Below are positions 34,503 through 44,036 of a stretch of DNA of 64,000 nt, piece after piece; position 1 is the first letter of the stretch, and every line of letters starts with the position of its first letter. This stretch comes from Xenophilus sp. AP218F (GTDB taxonomy: Bacteria > Pseudomonadota > Gammaproteobacteria > Burkholderiales > Chromobacteriaceae). Where the stretch lies: the NCBI GenBank assembly GCA_002213445.1, contig NJIE01000006.1, positions 186,459-250,458 of the forward strand. Direction: 5' to 3'. The translations under genes were made by a program, and so were the position numbers. The notes under the pieces were generated by a model. That model was not told the origin of the DNA. It did not search any database and saw only the letters and a program-made list of their open reading frames with translations.

Positions 34503-35132
34503 TCAGCGCCCGGCGCGCGCCAGACGCCAGCACTGCCACGCCGGCGGCAACAGCAGGATGGCCACGATGGCCAGCACCAGCCACAGCATATTGGCGCGCA
34601 CCCAGGGAATGTCTCCCAGCCAGTAACCGATGGACAACAAGCCGCCGCACCAGATCAGCGCGCCCAGCACGTTGTAGAGCGCGAAGCGGCGCGGACACAT
34701 GCCGCTCATCCCCGCCAGAAACGGCGCCACCGTGCGCACCACTGGCACGAAACGGCCGATGGTGATGGTGGGCGCGCCGTAGCGATCGAAAAACCGCCGG
34801 GTGCGCGCCAGGTGCGCCGGCTTGATCCAGCCGCGCCGCAACAGCGCCCGGCCCAGCGCCGAGCGGCCGATGCAGTAATTCAGCCCGTCGCCCAGAATCG
34901 CCGCCAGCGTGATCACGCCCATCGGCCACCATGGCACGACGCCCTGCGCGCCCAGCAAGGCGCCGGTGGCGAACAGCAAACCGTCGCCCGGCAAGAAAGG
35001 CAGCACCACCAGCCCGGTTTCGCAAAAGATGATGGCGGCCACCACCCAGACGCCCGCCCGCCAGTTTTCCGCCAGCAACGACATCAGATTCTCGTCGCCC
35101 AGCAACCAGCTCAAAAACCCCATGGTCAGCAC
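34503..35132 (-). CDS. DedA-family membrane protein
   Basis: A 209-residue DedA/VTT-domain protein. This family includes undecaprenyl-phosphate flippases and related envelope proteins. It has the membrane-embedded motif FCETGLVVLPFLPGDGLLFATG, the loop GDGLNYCIGRSALGR, and GRFVPVVRTVAPFLAGMSGM with the functional arginines. About five membrane segments are visible. GGGAG lies 7 nt before the GTG at 35132; the ATG at 35123 would leave a 16-nt gap, so GTG is preferred. Stands alone; the divergent neighbour is a small lipoprotein gene. Confidence 0.9.
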   Translation of the reverse strand: MLTMGFLSWLLGDENLMSLLAENWRAGVWVVAAIIFCETGLVVLPFLPGDGLLFATGALLGAQGVVPWWPMGVITLAAILGDGLNYCIGRSALGRALLRRGWIKPAHLARTRRFFDRYGAPTITIGRFVPVVRTVAPFLAGMSGMCPRRFALYNVLGALIWCGGLLSIGYWLGDIPWVRANMLWLVLAIVAILLLPPAWQCWRLARAGR

Positions 35133-35226
35133 GCAAACGCTCCCGTCATCGACACCTCTCCCCGCAACTGGCCGCGCCGGCCCAAGCTTGCTATATTGGC
35201 GTCCCGATTTTCACGCCGGACACCCG

Positions 35227-35550
35227 ATGCCACCCTTGCTCCGCCCCGCAGCCTGCCTGCTGCTCGCCCTGCTCTGCGCTTGCCAGCCGCAACGGCTCCA
35301 AGCCAGTTATCACTGCGCCGACCAGGTGCGTTTTCATGTCGACCGCCAAAGCCAGTCGGTGACGCTGGAGAAAAACGCTCGCGTCTACAAGGGCATCACC
35401 GATGAAAAGGGCTTGCTCACCTGGCCCAAGCGCGACGGCGGCCTGGCCTTGCCCGACAGCTTTTTCGTCTCCCGCAAGACGCCGGACCAGATGAAGCTGT
35501 ACGGCGGATTCGCCAAAACCGGCCTCGCCTGCCGCCTGGACCCGGCTTGA
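35227..35550 (+). CDS. Small putative lipoprotein (107 aa)
   Basis: A 107-residue precursor with a hydrophobic signal MPPLLRPAACLLLALLCACQ. The LCAC stretch can serve as an imperfect lipobox, with Cys19 as the acylated residue. The mature part has a short beta-rich look (YHCADQVRFHVDRQSQSVTLEKNARVYKGI) and a cysteine pair (YHCAD, GLACRLDPA) that recalls MliC-type lysozyme inhibitors, but the typical inhibitor motif is not evident. Function unknown. It is convergent with the beta-lactamase gene. Confidence 0.68.
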   Translation: MPPLLRPAACLLLALLCACQPQRLQASYHCADQVRFHVDRQSQSVTLEKNARVYKGITDEKGLLTWPKRDGGLALPDSFFVSRKTPDQMKLYGGFAKTGLACRLDPA

Positions 35551-35610
35551 GCCTGCGCGCGGCCCTGCAGGAAGGGGCCGCCGCCGGGTCGGGAAGTTCC
35601 CGGCCGCCCC

Positions 35611-36474
35611 TCAACCCGCCGCGGCGAAGTAGCGGTTGAGCAAATCCAGCGCGATCGGCTTGAGGATGCCGCTGCCGAAGGCCTTGTCCCCCGGCGACGG
35701 CGGGCGCTTGTCGGTCAGGTTGCTGACAAAGACGTAACGCCGGCCCTTTGCCTCGACAAAGCCGACAAACCAGCCGTCGCGGCGCAGATTGGGCCGCGCG
35801 TCGCCCGGCCGCGTTTTATGGCGGCCCGCGCCGGTCTTGCCGTAATAGTCCGCGCCGCTCGCCAGCTTTCCCAGATACAGATTCTGGCGGGTGGCGGCCA
35901 CGGCCTGCGGCGAAACCGGCAAACGCCCCTCCGCCATCGCCTCGAGAAACGCCAGCTGCTCCCGGCCGGACAAGCGCAGGCTGCCGCTCAGCCAGGCATG
36001 CGTCAAACCGTTATCGCGCCCCGGATCGCCAGACAAGTCGCGGTTGCCGTAGGCGAAACCGTCCAGATAGCGCTGCACGCGCGTCCGCCCCAACTGGGTG
36101 GCGAGCCGTTGCGACACCCATACCGTCGACTCCCGCAGCCAGCTTTGCGGCGTCTGGTCGCGATTCCACGCCGGCAAGTCGCGCTTGACGCCGTCCCACT
36201 GGAATACCGTCCGCTGTGTGATCAAGCCTTGATCGAACGCCATCAGCGACAGGGGAATCTTGAACGTGGAGTTGGCCGCCAGACGCTCGGCGCAGCGGCC
36301 GTCCGGGTTGTACTGGCTGACCATTCGCGCCTCGTCCAGGCTGTACAGCAGAAAACAGGCTCGATAGCCGGCGAAGCGCTGTTCGAATTCGCGCTGGGCG
36401 ATGTTCCCTTCAGCCCGCGCGCCGCCGCCAAACGCCAGCGCGCCGGCCAGCAGCGCCATGCGCATCTTCCGCAC
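35611..36474 (-). CDS. Class D (OXA-type) beta-lactamase
   Basis: A 287-residue periplasmic serine beta-lactamase precursor. The signal peptide is about 1-22. All class D motifs are present: the active site S69-T-F-K72 (ANSTFKIPLSLMAFDQGLI), the S116-T-V motif, Y142-G-N, a tryptophan at 161 in the omega-loop region (HAWLSGSLRLSGREQLAFLEAM), K213-T-G, and the late GWFVGFVE. It should hydrolyse beta-lactams; the spectrum cannot be read from sequence. Cysteines 40 and 61 may pair. No mobile element or integron sequence is nearby, so it looks chromosomal and resident. Confidence 0.92.
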   Translation of the reverse strand: MRKMRMALLAGALAFGGGARAEGNIAQREFEQRFAGYRACFLLYSLDEARMVSQYNPDGRCAERLAANSTFKIPLSLMAFDQGLITQRTVFQWDGVKRDLPAWNRDQTPQSWLRESTVWVSQRLATQLGRTRVQRYLDGFAYGNRDLSGDPGRDNGLTHAWLSGSLRLSGREQLAFLEAMAEGRLPVSPQAVAATRQNLYLGKLASGADYYGKTGAGRHKTRPGDARPNLRRDGWFVGFVEAKGRRYVFVSNLTDKRPPSPGDKAFGSGILKPIALDLLNRYFAAAG

Positions 36475-36582
36475 CGTCGTTCTCCTTGGTTGTCATGACA
36501 AGCGTGGATTGTGCTATGCCCGTCCCGGCCTGCAAACACGGCAAGCCGCAACATCCGTAACCGGAAAGCCCGGCGCGCCCGA

Positions 36583-37431
36583 TCAGGGCAGCAAGGTCTG
36601 CGGCGCTTGCGCCCAGAAACGGGCGTCCAGGAGATAGTCGCGGCTTAGCGCCGGCTCGCCGGGGTTGGCCAGGATCAACCGCAGCCGCGGCGCGCCCCCG
36701 GGCGGGAGCGCCATCTGCCAGCTAGCCAGCGTATGTTCCTTGCCCGTGCGCCACAGGCTGTCGTCCGGGCCGTCGTGACGGTCCTGGCTGAAACGGCCGA
36801 ATTCGGCCAGATCGTGCGTCGGCCTCGCTTGCAGCAGCGACTGGATGCGCGCCAGCCGGACGCGGCTGCTGTCGCCGATTTTCTGCGGGCGATCCAGCAA
36901 CGAGGCGTCGAAATAATGATTGGTATGCGCCAGCGCGCCGTTGCTCTGCCGCGTGATCCGGTAACGGCCGCCCTGGCCGATTTCCACCAGCATCAGACCG
37001 CTGCGGTCGGCCAATAGCAGGAAGGCCGGCCGCGCCCGCGAAAACAGCGCGCCGGCCGCCGCCGCTTCGTCGAGCGAGGCGTAGCCGCGCAGCAATTCCG
37101 CCATCACGCCGCGGCGCTCGCTATCCGCCAGCCGCGTGGCGCGCGGCAGGCTGCTGGCCGAGGCGCTGACCACCGCCAGCCCTTTTTCGTTGACGCCCGC
37201 CTTGATTCCGGGCGCATCGCCGCCATCGGCGTACAGGCCCAGGTAAGCGTAACCGTTGGCGGGACGGCGCAATCTCAGCGACTGGACATGATCCGGCCGC
37301 CAGTCGCGGTTCTTGACCAGCAACGTGCCTTCGCTGCCGGCCTCGCCCGCCGCGCCCCACAAGGTGCAAGCCGCCGCTCCGCCGGACAAACCCAGCGCCA
37401 GCAGCGCCGCCAGCCATCGCCTGGCCATCAT
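36583..37431 (-). CDS. Exported Ntn-hydrolase (C45 / penicillin V acylase-like)
   Basis: A 282-residue precursor of a linear-amide hydrolase. The signal peptide MMARRWLAALLALGLSGGAAA is followed directly by Cys22 (CTLWGAAGEAGSEGTLLVKNRDW). That is the expected N-terminal nucleophile once the signal is removed, with the family's NRDW further on. Later segments IKAGVNEKGLAVVSASAS and LAHTNHYFDASLL match the choloylglycine hydrolase / acyl-transferase C45 group. GAGGAG lies 6 nt before the first ATG. The substrate may be an N-acyl amino acid, acyl-homoserine lactone or penicillin; unknown. It is 10 nt downstream of the CinA-like gene. Confidence 0.82.
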   Translation of the reverse strand: MMARRWLAALLALGLSGGAAACTLWGAAGEAGSEGTLLVKNRDWRPDHVQSLRLRRPANGYAYLGLYADGGDAPGIKAGVNEKGLAVVSASASSLPRATRLADSERRGVMAELLRGYASLDEAAAAGALFSRARPAFLLLADRSGLMLVEIGQGGRYRITRQSNGALAHTNHYFDASLLDRPQKIGDSSRVRLARIQSLLQARPTHDLAEFGRFSQDRHDGPDDSLWRTGKEHTLASWQMALPPGGAPRLRLILANPGEPALSRDYLLDARFWAQAPQTLLP

Positions 37432-37441
37432 CGCCGTCTCC

Positions 37442-38206
37442 TCAGGCGCGGGACGCGCCCTTTTCCCGGATTTCGTAGCCCAGCGCCTGCAAGGCCTTCT
37501 TCCACTCCGCCAGGGCGATCTCGACCAGCGCCGCCCGGCCGGCGAAGCCGAACTCGATGTGCATCTGCGGAATGGACTCGTTGCCGAAATTGGGCAGGCT
37601 GGACAGCTTCAGGGCCGGGTAGCGGGCGGTGAAGTCCTGCATCAGGCCGATCAGATCGCCTTCTTTGGCGTTGACGGCGATGCAGCCCTGCTCGATATCG
37701 GGCTGGTCGTTGAACAGCTGGCGATAATGGGTGTCCAGCACCCACTCGGCCATCGGCCAGGCCATGCTGGGAAAGCCGGGCACGAAATGGACGTGGCCGC
37801 AGGAGAAGCCCGGAACCTGATTGACCGGATTGGGAATCAGGCTGGCGCCTTCAGGGAAATGGCCCATGTGGATGCGGTGCGGATAGGCCTCCGCGCCGAA
37901 ACGGGTTTCCAGCAGGATTTTCGCCTCCGGATGCAAGACCAGCGGCGCGCCCAAGGCCCTCGCCGCGCACGGCCGGGTGTGGTCGTCGGGCGTCGCGCCG
38001 ATGCCGCCGAAGCTGAACACCAGATCGCCGCCGGCGAAAGCGCGGCGCAGCGCCGCCTCGATGCGAACCGGATCGTCGCCCAGATACTCCGCCCAGGCCA
38101 GCTTCATGCCGCGCGCGGCCAGGATGCGGATCAAAGCCTGCATATGCTTGTCCTGGCGTTTGCCGGACAACAATTCGTCGCCAATGATCAGCGCGCCTGT
38201 CTGCAT
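37442..38206 (-). CDS. CinA-like molybdopterin-binding domain protein
   Basis: A 254-residue cytoplasmic protein with the MoaB/CinA N-terminal fold. It starts GALIIGDELLSGKRQDKHMQAL and has FSFGGIGATPDDHTRPCAARALGAPL, which matches the CinA/MoCF_BD signature. The C-terminal amidase domain of full CinA is missing, so it is the stand-alone COG1058-type form, sometimes linked to nicotinamide or FAD nucleotide clean-up. It lies 4 nt after the DUF697-like gene in the minus-strand run. Confidence 0.85.
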   Translation of the reverse strand: MQTGALIIGDELLSGKRQDKHMQALIRILAARGMKLAWAEYLGDDPVRIEAALRRAFAGGDLVFSFGGIGATPDDHTRPCAARALGAPLVLHPEAKILLETRFGAEAYPHRIHMGHFPEGASLIPNPVNQVPGFSCGHVHFVPGFPSMAWPMAEWVLDTHYRQLFNDQPDIEQGCIAVNAKEGDLIGLMQDFTARYPALKLSSLPNFGNESIPQMHIEFGFAGRAALVEIALAEWKKALQALGYEIREKGASRA

Positions 38207-38210
38207 GGTT

Positions 38211-38693
38211 TTACTCCTGTGAACTTGCGCCCTCTTCCAGCACGCGCCGGCAGACGGCGTAACAATCGTCGATATGGGCGTTGCCCATGTACTTCATCGC
38301 CGCGAAACCGATGGCGGCGTTGGCCGCCCAGCCCAGAAGCGGCACCAGTTTCAGGCCTTGCCTGGCCGCCAGGCGTCCGGCCACGCGCTTCAGCGCGACA
38401 GTCAGCAGCTTGCGGGTGATCTCCATGCCCAAAAGCGCGCTGCCGGCGCGGCGGATCAGCTGGTACAACAGCTGCTTGCGCGCCGCGTCGTAGCTTGCGA
38501 TCTGCTCCGGCGCGACGCCGAAGCGACGGCTGATCTCCGGAATCAGCTGCAGCAAAATGACGACGTCGGCCGCGGCGTCCACGCCCGGCAACGGCAGCGC
38601 CGACGCGCCGGCGGACAAGGCCGCTCGCTGGCTGACCAGCGCGCGGCACTGCTCGCGCGTCGCGTCCAGCTGCGCCAGGCTGCCTGCCAGCAT
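38211..38693 (-). CDS. DUF697-like membrane-associated protein
   Basis: A 160-residue protein resembling the C-terminal part of YcjF (DUF697). It has PLPGVDAAADVVILLQLIPEISRRFG, ASYDAARKQLLYQLIRRAG, and two hydrophobic segments near 95-115 and 125-142 (LVPLLGWAANAAIGFAAMKYMGNA). The start overlaps the nagZ stop by 1 nt (TGATG), so it is coupled to nagZ. Function unknown. The family often goes with small GTPases, and era lies in the same gene run, though not adjacent. Confidence 0.75.
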   Translation of the reverse strand: MLAGSLAQLDATREQCRALVSQRAALSAGASALPLPGVDAAADVVILLQLIPEISRRFGVAPEQIASYDAARKQLLYQLIRRAGSALLGMEITRKLLTVALKRVAGRLAARQGLKLVPLLGWAANAAIGFAAMKYMGNAHIDDCYAVCRRVLEEGASSQE

Positions 38694-39775
38694 CAGTGCG
38701 CCTCGCCGACCTGCGGCCCGGCCAGGGCGTCTTTGGGCATGGCCAATCGGCTCACCGCCGCCTGCGCGGCGGCGAAGTCCGGGCTGGCGATCACGCGCTG
38801 CCAGTCCTCGGCGCGGCTCTTGGCCGCCATGCGCGCCAGGCGGTCCGCCAGACGCGGTTGCGCCGGCGGCGTCAAGGCGGCCAGCATCGCGTCCGCCTCG
38901 TCCGGCTGGTTGCAAACCAGCACCATGTCGCAGCCCGCGCAGAGCGCCAGATCGGCGCGCTGCACGTAACTGCCGGCCCCGGCCGCGCCGGCCATGTCCA
39001 GCGCGTCGGAGAAGATCACGCCGTCAAAGCCCAGTTTGCCGCGCAGGATGTCCTGCAGCCAGACGCGGGAGAAGCCGGCCGGCTGCGCGTCCACCGCCGG
39101 ATAGAGCACGTGCGCAGGCATCACCGCGCCCATGCCGGCGGCGGCGAGGCGGGCGAACGGAACCAGATCGTCGCGCTCGATATCGGCCAGGCTGCGGCCA
39201 TCCTCAGGCATCAGGTGGTGGCTGTCGCCCTCCACGTAACCGTGGCCCGGGTAATGCTTGCCGCAGCTCGCCATCCCGCCGCGGCCCAAGCCCTGCTGCA
39301 AAGCCTCGGCCAGCTGCGACACGGCTTCCGGATCGCGGTGGAAGGAACGGTTGCCGATCACCGCGCAGCGCCCCCAGGCCAGGTCCAGCACCGGGGTGAA
39401 GGACAGATCCACGCCGCAGGCCGACAGTTCGGCAGCCAGCACGTAGCCTACGGTCTCGGCCAGCTTCAGCGCCTGTTCGCGATCTGCGTCCCAGGCTTCG
39501 CCCAGCACGTTCATCGGCGGCAGACGGGTGAAGCCGTCGAGGAAGCGCTGCACGCGGCCGCCTTCGTGGTCGACGGCGATCAGCAGGTGCGGCGAGCGCA
39601 GCGCCCGGATCTCGGCGGTCAGCGCCCGCAGCTGTTCGATGTTCTGGAAGTTGCGGCGAAACAGGATGACGCCGCCCACCAGCGGATGAGACAGGCGGGC
39701 GCGCTCGCGCTCGGTGAGCGCGAAGCCGGCGACGTCGACCATCACCGGGCCGCGCGGGAGATTCAGAGTAGTCAT
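38693..39775 (-). CDS. nagZ: Beta-N-acetylhexosaminidase NagZ
   Basis: NagZ removes N-acetylglucosamine from anhydromuropeptides in cytoplasmic cell-wall recycling. The 360-residue GH3 enzyme has the early substrate motif [22 protein letters not shown], the catalytic loop [21 protein letters not shown] with the conserved histidine/aspartate pair, and the nucleophile aspartate in [18 protein letters not shown]. The ATG at 39775 follows from homology; the in-frame upstream part is not family-like. It lies downstream of acpS and overlaps the DUF697-like gene. Its product can influence beta-lactamase induction in some bacteria, which is of note with a beta-lactamase close by. Confidence 0.95.
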   Translation of the reverse strand: MTTLNLPRGPVMVDVAGFALTERERARLSHPLVGGVILFRRNFQNIEQLRALTAEIRALRSPHLLIAVDHEGGRVQRFLDGFTRLPPMNVLGEAWDADREQALKLAETVGYVLAAELSACGVDLSFTPVLDLAWGRCAVIGNRSFHRDPEAVSQLAEALQQGLGRGGMASCGKHYPGHGYVEGDSHHLMPEDGRSLADIERDDLVPFARLAAAGMGAVMPAHVLYPAVDAQPAGFSRVWLQDILRGKLGFDGVIFSDALDMAGAAGAGSYVQRADLALCAGCDMVLVCNQPDEADAMLAALTPPAQPRLADRLARMAAKSRAEDWQRVIASPDFAAAQAAVSRLAMPKDALAGPQVGEAH

Positions 39776-39854
39776 TGCGTTATCAACCTTCTGCCGCTGC
39801 GCCGCGCGCAAGGCGGCGACGCCATCGGCCGGATTTTCGGTTACGGCGCGACGA

Positions 39855-40238
39855 TCACGCGCCGGACTCCAGCACCACGAAAGCCAGCGCATGGCCGCGC
39901 TCGTCGCTGATGCTCAGATGGCTGCGCGTCACGCCGCGCGCGGCGAGAAAGGCGGCCAGCTCATCGGACAAGACCAGCAGCGGCTTGCCGAGTTCATCGT
40001 GGCCCACGCCTATCGCCGTCAGCACGGCCGGGGCCGTCACGCCGGTGCCCAGCGCCTTGGCGAAGGCTTCCTTGGCGGCAAAACGCTTGGCGAGGAAGCG
40101 GCCCGGATCGGCGCAGGCCTCGAACTCGGCCCGCTCCGCCGCCGTCAGCAGGCGGCGTCCGGCCTTCAGGCCCCAGCGCGCCACCAGCGCCTGCATGCGC
40201 GCGACCTCCACCAGATCGGTGCCGATGCCGTAAATCAT
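39855..40238 (-). CDS. acpS: Holo-[acyl-carrier-protein] synthase
   Basis: AcpS transfers 4'-phosphopantetheine from CoA to acyl carrier protein. The 127-residue product starts [19 protein letters not shown] with the metal-binding aspartate in GTDLVEV, and has the second signature [15 protein letters not shown] with the catalytic glutamate. Its start overlaps the pdxJ stop by 1 nt (TGATG), the classical pdxJ-acpS pairing. Confidence 0.97.
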   Translation of the reverse strand: MIYGIGTDLVEVARMQALVARWGLKAGRRLLTAAERAEFEACADPGRFLAKRFAAKEAFAKALGTGVTAPAVLTAIGVGHDELGKPLLVLSDELAAFLAARGVTRSHLSISDERGHALAFVVLESGA

Positions 40239-40969
40239 CACAGCCCCTGGCGACCCTCGATCATCAGCGCCTTCATCTCGCGCACCGCCTGCGGGAAGCC
40301 GACGAACAGCGCGTGGCTGACGATGGCGTGGCCGATGTTCAGTTCGGCGATGTGCGGGATGGCGGCGATCGGCTTGACGTTGTGGTACGACAGGCCGTGG
40401 CCAGCGTTGACCACCATGCCGAGGCCGGCGCCGAATTCGGCGGCCTCGCGGATACGCGAGAGCTCGGCTTCGCGCTCGGCTGCGTGGGGCGCGTCGGCGT
40501 AAGCGCCGGTGTGCAGCTCGATCACCCGCGCGCCGGCGTCGAAGGCCTTGCGGATCTGCTCGCGATCCGGGTCGATGAAGATGGAGACGCGCACGCCGGC
40601 CGCTTGCAGCTTGCCGGTGTAATGCTCGACGTCGGCGTAATGGCCGATGACGTCGAGGCCGCCCTCGGTGGTGACTTCCTCGCGCTTTTCCGGGACCAGG
40701 CACACATCTTCCGGCGCGACTTGCAAGGCGTGCGCCAGCATCTCCGGCGTCATCGCCATTTCCAGGTTCATCCGCGTTTTCAGCACCGGACGCATCGCCT
40801 TCACGTCGGCGTCCTGAATGTGGCGGCGGTCTTCGCGCAGATGCAGGGTAATCAGGTCGGCGCCGGCGGTTTCCGCCACCAGGGCAGCCTCCACCGGGCT
40901 GGGGTAACGGGTGCCGCGCGCCTGGCGCAGGGTGGCCACGTGGTCGATGTTTACGCCTAACAGAATCAT
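40238..40969 (-). CDS. pdxJ: Pyridoxine 5'-phosphate synthase
   Basis: PdxJ condenses 1-deoxyxylulose 5-phosphate with 3-amino-2-oxopropyl phosphate to form pyridoxine 5'-phosphate. The 243-residue product equals E. coli PdxJ in length. It starts [20 protein letters not shown] and shows [34 protein letters not shown] and [15 protein letters not shown]. The ATG at 40969 is preceded by AAGGAGCGAAC. It lies between recO and acpS. Confidence 0.97.
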   Translation of the reverse strand: MILLGVNIDHVATLRQARGTRYPSPVEAALVAETAGADLITLHLREDRRHIQDADVKAMRPVLKTRMNLEMAMTPEMLAHALQVAPEDVCLVPEKREEVTTEGGLDVIGHYADVEHYTGKLQAAGVRVSIFIDPDREQIRKAFDAGARVIELHTGAYADAPHAAEREAELSRIREAAEFGAGLGMVVNAGHGLSYHNVKPIAAIPHIAELNIGHAIVSHALFVGFPQAVREMKALMIEGRQGL

Positions 40970-40989
40970 GTTCGCTCCTTTTATCGCCA

Positions 40990-41718
40990 TCACTCGGCTA
41001 TCGCCTGTATGGCTTGCAATAGTTCGCGCGAGGCCAGCGGCTCGCGGCCCAGCAGATGGGTCAGCCACAAGCGGGTCAGCGCCCGGGCCTGCTGGCGGGT
41101 AGCCGGCAGGGCGTAGTCGTCGGCTTCGATCGCCAGCAGGCAGGCGCCGGTCAGCCGCGCGCCGTCGGCGACGATCTGGCCTTCGTCCGGCTCAGGCAAA
41201 CTCGCGCCGCGGCACCAGTAGCCGCGTTCGGGATGGATCGCCTCGCCCTGGCTGTCGCGCAGCAGGGAGGGCGCGTAACCCAGCGCCTGCATCAGACGCA
41301 GCTCGTAGCGGCGCAGCACCGCGCCCTGGGCGCCCAGCCGGGACAAGCCGCGCACCGCGTCATCATAAACGGAAAAAGCCCGCGGCTCGGGGTCGTCCCG
41401 CGCCGTGAGCTTCATCATCAATTCATTCAAATAAAAACCGCAGACCAGCGGCAAGCCGGACAGCGGCCGCACGCCGCCGTTCCAGTCGGCGGTGTGCAGC
41501 GTGCGCAACTCGCCCTTGCCGAACCAGGACAAGGTCAGCGGCTGAAACGGCAGCAGCACGCCGCGCAGGTCGGCGCGCGGCCGGCGCGCCCCGCGCGCCA
41601 CCAGGCTGAAGCGGCCGTGATCCCGGGTCAGCGCCTCCACCAGCAGGCTGGTTTCGCGATAAGGCTGCGCGTGCAGGATGAACGCCGCTTGCCGGTCTAC
41701 CCGTCCTTGCTGGCTCAT
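40990..41718 (-). CDS. recO: DNA repair protein RecO
   Basis: RecO anneals single strands and loads RecA with RecR in the RecF pathway. The 242-residue product has the OB-fold N-terminus ([39 protein letters not shown]), [24 protein letters not shown] and the conserved [18 protein letters not shown]. The typical bacterial zinc cysteines are not obvious, as in other proteobacterial RecO. Its start overlaps the stop of the upstream small ABM-domain gene by 4 nt (ATGA). Confidence 0.92.
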   Translation of the reverse strand: MSQQGRVDRQAAFILHAQPYRETSLLVEALTRDHGRFSLVARGARRPRADLRGVLLPFQPLTLSWFGKGELRTLHTADWNGGVRPLSGLPLVCGFYLNELMMKLTARDDPEPRAFSVYDDAVRGLSRLGAQGAVLRRYELRLMQALGYAPSLLRDSQGEAIHPERGYWCRGASLPEPDEGQIVADGARLTGACLLAIEADDYALPATRQQARALTRLWLTHLLGREPLASRELLQAIQAIAE

Positions 41719-42026
41719 GCGCTGGCCTTTGCGGCCGCGGGCGCCGCCGCCGGCAGGACTTGCAGGGAAAACACGCCGGACCAGCCCCCGGGCCCCAGGC
41801 GCTGGCAAGCCAGCTGCTCGGCCCGGTTGCGCCAAGCGGCGATGGCGTCGACGCTGTCCCAATAGGACACCACGCTGCGCCGCCCCTGCGCCTGGCGTCC
41901 CGGCTCCGCGCCCAGATAGCCGGGCTGGCCTTGCGCCAGGCGCAGCATGCTGTCGCCCAGCGAGGCCTGCGGCAATGCCGAAGACAAGACCACCGCCCAA
42001 TACGGGGGGGATGGCGCTGTGACCAT
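41715..42026 (-). CDS. Antibiotic-biosynthesis-monooxygenase (ABM) domain-like protein
   Basis: A 103-residue single-domain protein of dimeric ferredoxin-like fold. The segment QGQPGYLGAEPGRQAQGRRSVVSYWDSVDAIAAWRNRAEQ has the typical ABM pattern (substrate loop, then VxYWxSxxAIxAW). An Ala/Pro-rich tail ([12 protein letters not shown]) follows. GGAG lies 8 nt before the ATG. It is inserted between era and recO, which are normally adjacent, and is tightly packed with both (20 nt after era, 4-nt overlap with recO). Known relatives include haem-degrading and quinone-modifying enzymes; the actual role is unknown. Confidence 0.75.
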   Translation of the reverse strand: MVTAPSPPYWAVVLSSALPQASLGDSMLRLAQGQPGYLGAEPGRQAQGRRSVVSYWDSVDAIAAWRNRAEQLACQRLGPGGWSGVFSLQVLPAAAPAAAKASA

Positions 42027-42046
42027 CTTCAATGCTCCGCCGGGAA

Positions 42047-42933
<887 letters not shown>

Positions 42934-42937
<4 letters not shown>

Positions 42938-43644
42938 TTGGATTTCTTGCCCGAAGCGAATTTTTGTTCCAGCAGCCCCAGGGCTGCCTCTGCGGCTTGC
43001 TGCTCTGCGGCGCGGCGGCTGCCGCCCTCGCCGGTGGAGATCAGCGCCAGTTCGCCCAGATCGCATTCCACCTTGAACCACTGCTCGTGCGCCTCGCCGT
43101 TTTGCGACAGGATGCGGTACTTGGGCAATGGCAGCTTGCGCGCCTGCAGGGCTTCCTGCAAGCGGGTCTTGGCGTCCTTGGCCTGGCGGGTGATGTCGAT
43201 GTTGGCGACGCGCTGGGCGTACAGCCGGCGCACCACCTGCTCGGCGGCGGCGAAGTCGGCGTCGAAGCTGACCGCGGCGAAGGTGGCCTCCACCGCGTCG
43301 GCGAGGATAGACGGCCGGTTGAAGCCGCCGCTCTTGAGCTCGCCCTCGCCCAGATACAGGTAGTCGCCCAGCTTCAGCTCCTGGGCGATCTCGGCCAGGG
43401 TGTTCTGGTTGACCAGATTGGCGCGCAGACGGGAGAGTTCGCCCTCGGACAGCTGCGGGAACTGATCGAACAGCATGCGGGCCACGGTGTAATTGAGAAT
43501 GCTGTCGCCAACGAACTCGAAACGCTCGTTGTTGCAGCTGCCGTAGCTGCGATGCGTCAGGGCCTGGCGCAACAGCTCCGGCTGTTTGAATGCATAATCC
43601 AGCGCCTGGGTCAGGCGCCGGAATCGGTTGTCGGTTTGGGTCAC
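42934..43644 (-). CDS. rnc: Ribonuclease III
   Basis: RNase III cuts double-stranded RNA, including the rRNA precursor. From the GTG at 43644 the product is 236 residues, close to the usual length. The catalytic signature NNERFEFVGDSILNYTVA is present, the second acidic site is in SILADAVEATFAAV, and a C-terminal dsRNA-binding domain follows (DAKTRLQEALQARKLPLPKY ... GGSRRAAEQQAAEAAL). A longer in-frame ATG at 43707 lies inside the upstream gene; neither start has a strong ribosome site, so the start is provisional. Confidence 0.94.
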
Positions 43645-43648
43645 GGTG

Positions 43649-44011
43649 TTATTGCTGGGCAGGCGCGGGGCCTGCCTGGGTGTCGAAATTGAAAAGCAGG
43701 CTGACATTGCCGAACAGCGGCACTTCCCGCTGATAGCTGGCGCGCAGGTAGTTGGCGTCGTTGCCGGCCACCACCGTCAGCTTGTCGCCATGAATGGAAA
43801 CGATGCCGGCGACGGTGGCGCGGTCGTCGAAAGACTTGCGCAGGCTGGCTTCGCCCACGCTGGTCTGGGTGGAGAGAGTATTGAGCTCCTGCTTGATCTG
43901 GGCGTATTCCGAATAAACCGGCACGACCTTCATCGCCAGCACCGCCGCGGCGCCGACGAACAGCAGGAAAAACAAGACGGTGAACAAAGACATGCCACGT
44001 TGCTGCTGCAT
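43649..44011 (-). CDS. DUF4845 small membrane protein
   Basis: A 120-residue protein with a basic N-terminus (MQQQRGMSLFTVLFF), one membrane helix at about 8-28, and a short extracytoplasmic domain (VPVYSEYAQIKQELNTLSTQ ... VPLFGNVSLLFNFDTQ). This is the DUF4845 protein regularly found between lepB and rnc in betaproteobacteria. The N-terminus has a pseudopilin-like look (RGMSLFTVLFFLL), but no full prepilin site is present. Function unknown; position suggests an envelope or export-linked role. Confidence 0.9.
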   Translation of the reverse strand: MQQQRGMSLFTVLFFLLFVGAAAVLAMKVVPVYSEYAQIKQELNTLSTQTSVGEASLRKSFDDRATVAGIVSIHGDKLTVVAGNDANYLRASYQREVPLFGNVSLLFNFDTQAGPAPAQQ

Positions 44012-44036
44012 AGTCCCTCCCGGATGATGGAAACGC

